Assembly (NCBI GenBank): GCA_009930125.1
Contig: RZYZ01000143.1
Location: forward strand, 1-5,602
DNA: 5,602 nucleotides
Origin: Clostridia bacterium
Lineage (GTDB): Bacteria; Bacillota; Clostridia; Clostridiales; Clostridiaceae
Direction of reading: 5' to 3'
A program made the position numbers and the translations under genes. Below, piece by piece: positions 5,542-5,602 of this stretch (position 1 is its first letter; each line of letters begins with the position of its first letter). The notes beneath the pieces are model-generated. The model saw only the letters and a program-made list of their open reading frames with translations, did no database searches and was not told where the DNA came from.

Positions 5542-5570
5542 TTGAATTCACTTTTATTTTGGGGTACAAT
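5542..5570 (+). promoter_or_regulatory. Rightward SigA promoter for a gene beyond the window
   Basis: TTGAAT (5542-5547), a spacer of exactly 17 nt, and TACAAT (5565-5570) on the plus strand, with a predicted start near 5577. It faces right, so the gene next to this window is probably transcribed divergently from the fructose operon. Confidence 0.65.
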
Positions 5571-5584
5571 GCTTAAATGATTGC

Positions 5585-5601
5585 ATACACCCTAGGGGTA
5601 T
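5585..5601. promoter_or_regulatory. CsoR-like operator at the right edge
   Basis: ATACACCCTAGGGGTAT has TAC and GTA arms 9 nt apart around a C-tract/G-tract core (CCCTAGGG). This is the layout of CsoR-family operators; the Bacillus subtilis copZA site, as I recall, is TACCCTACGGGGGTA, the same 15-nt length. It lies about +8 to +24 from the predicted start of the rightward promoter, a repressing position. A further GGGGTA half-site (5561-5566) overlaps the -10. The family assignment is inference, and the downstream gene is not visible. Confidence 0.4.
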
Positions 5602-5602
5602 T

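Noticed and set aside
1..5602. CRISPR array, tRNA, insertion sequence or defence system
   Set aside because: No regularly spaced repeats, cloverleaf, transposase or nuclease motifs seen on either strand. The gene content is ordinary metabolism.

Overview
The window reads as an ordinary chromosomal stretch of a Firmicute (Bacillota), possibly Erysipelotrichia or a Clostridia relative. The evidence is the moderate GC of the genes, the strong AGGAGG-type ribosome binding sites, near-consensus SigA promoters (TTGACT-N17-TATAAT) and a DeoR-controlled fructose phosphotransferase operon. The taxonomic guess is inference; there is no rRNA or marker gene here. Every complete protein gene lies on the minus strand, so transcription runs right to left.

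Right to left: 5184-5602 is a long, AT-rich regulatory region. It holds a near-perfect SigA promoter for the fructose operon (5254-5282, minus), four copies of an AATGAGCATAA-like element around it, a cre-like site over its -35, a 7-bp dyad, a hairpin with T tracts, and a second good promoter facing right (5542-5570, plus). The second promoter is followed at the window edge by a CsoR-like operator for an unseen rightward gene. From 5183 to 1639 runs the operon: fruR (DeoR-family repressor), fruK (1-phosphofructokinase), a stand-alone fructose-type EIIA and an EIIBC permease. It closes with a strong intrinsic terminator at 1591-1623.

The operon is self-contained. EIIA passes phosphate from HPr to the IIB domain of the permease, IIC brings fructose in as fructose-1-phosphate, and FruK converts that to fructose-1,6-bisphosphate for glycolysis. 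FruR, the first gene, very probably represses the promoter by binding the repeated element until fructose-1-phosphate or a related metabolite releases it.

Left of the operon is a five-helix membrane protein of unknown function (899-1453, DUF6512-like), followed by a long hairpin. Then comes the N-terminal two thirds of a nitronate monooxygenase / FabK-type flavoprotein (680 to the left edge). Its promoter has the 13-bp palindrome TTTGATTATCAAA over the -35, which closely resembles the operator of FabT, the fatty-acid synthesis repressor. This is the least expected signal in the window.

I see no rRNA, tRNA, CRISPR array, insertion sequence or phage gene. I did not find a convincing novel multi-gene system; the points worth following are regulatory and lie in the intergenic regions.
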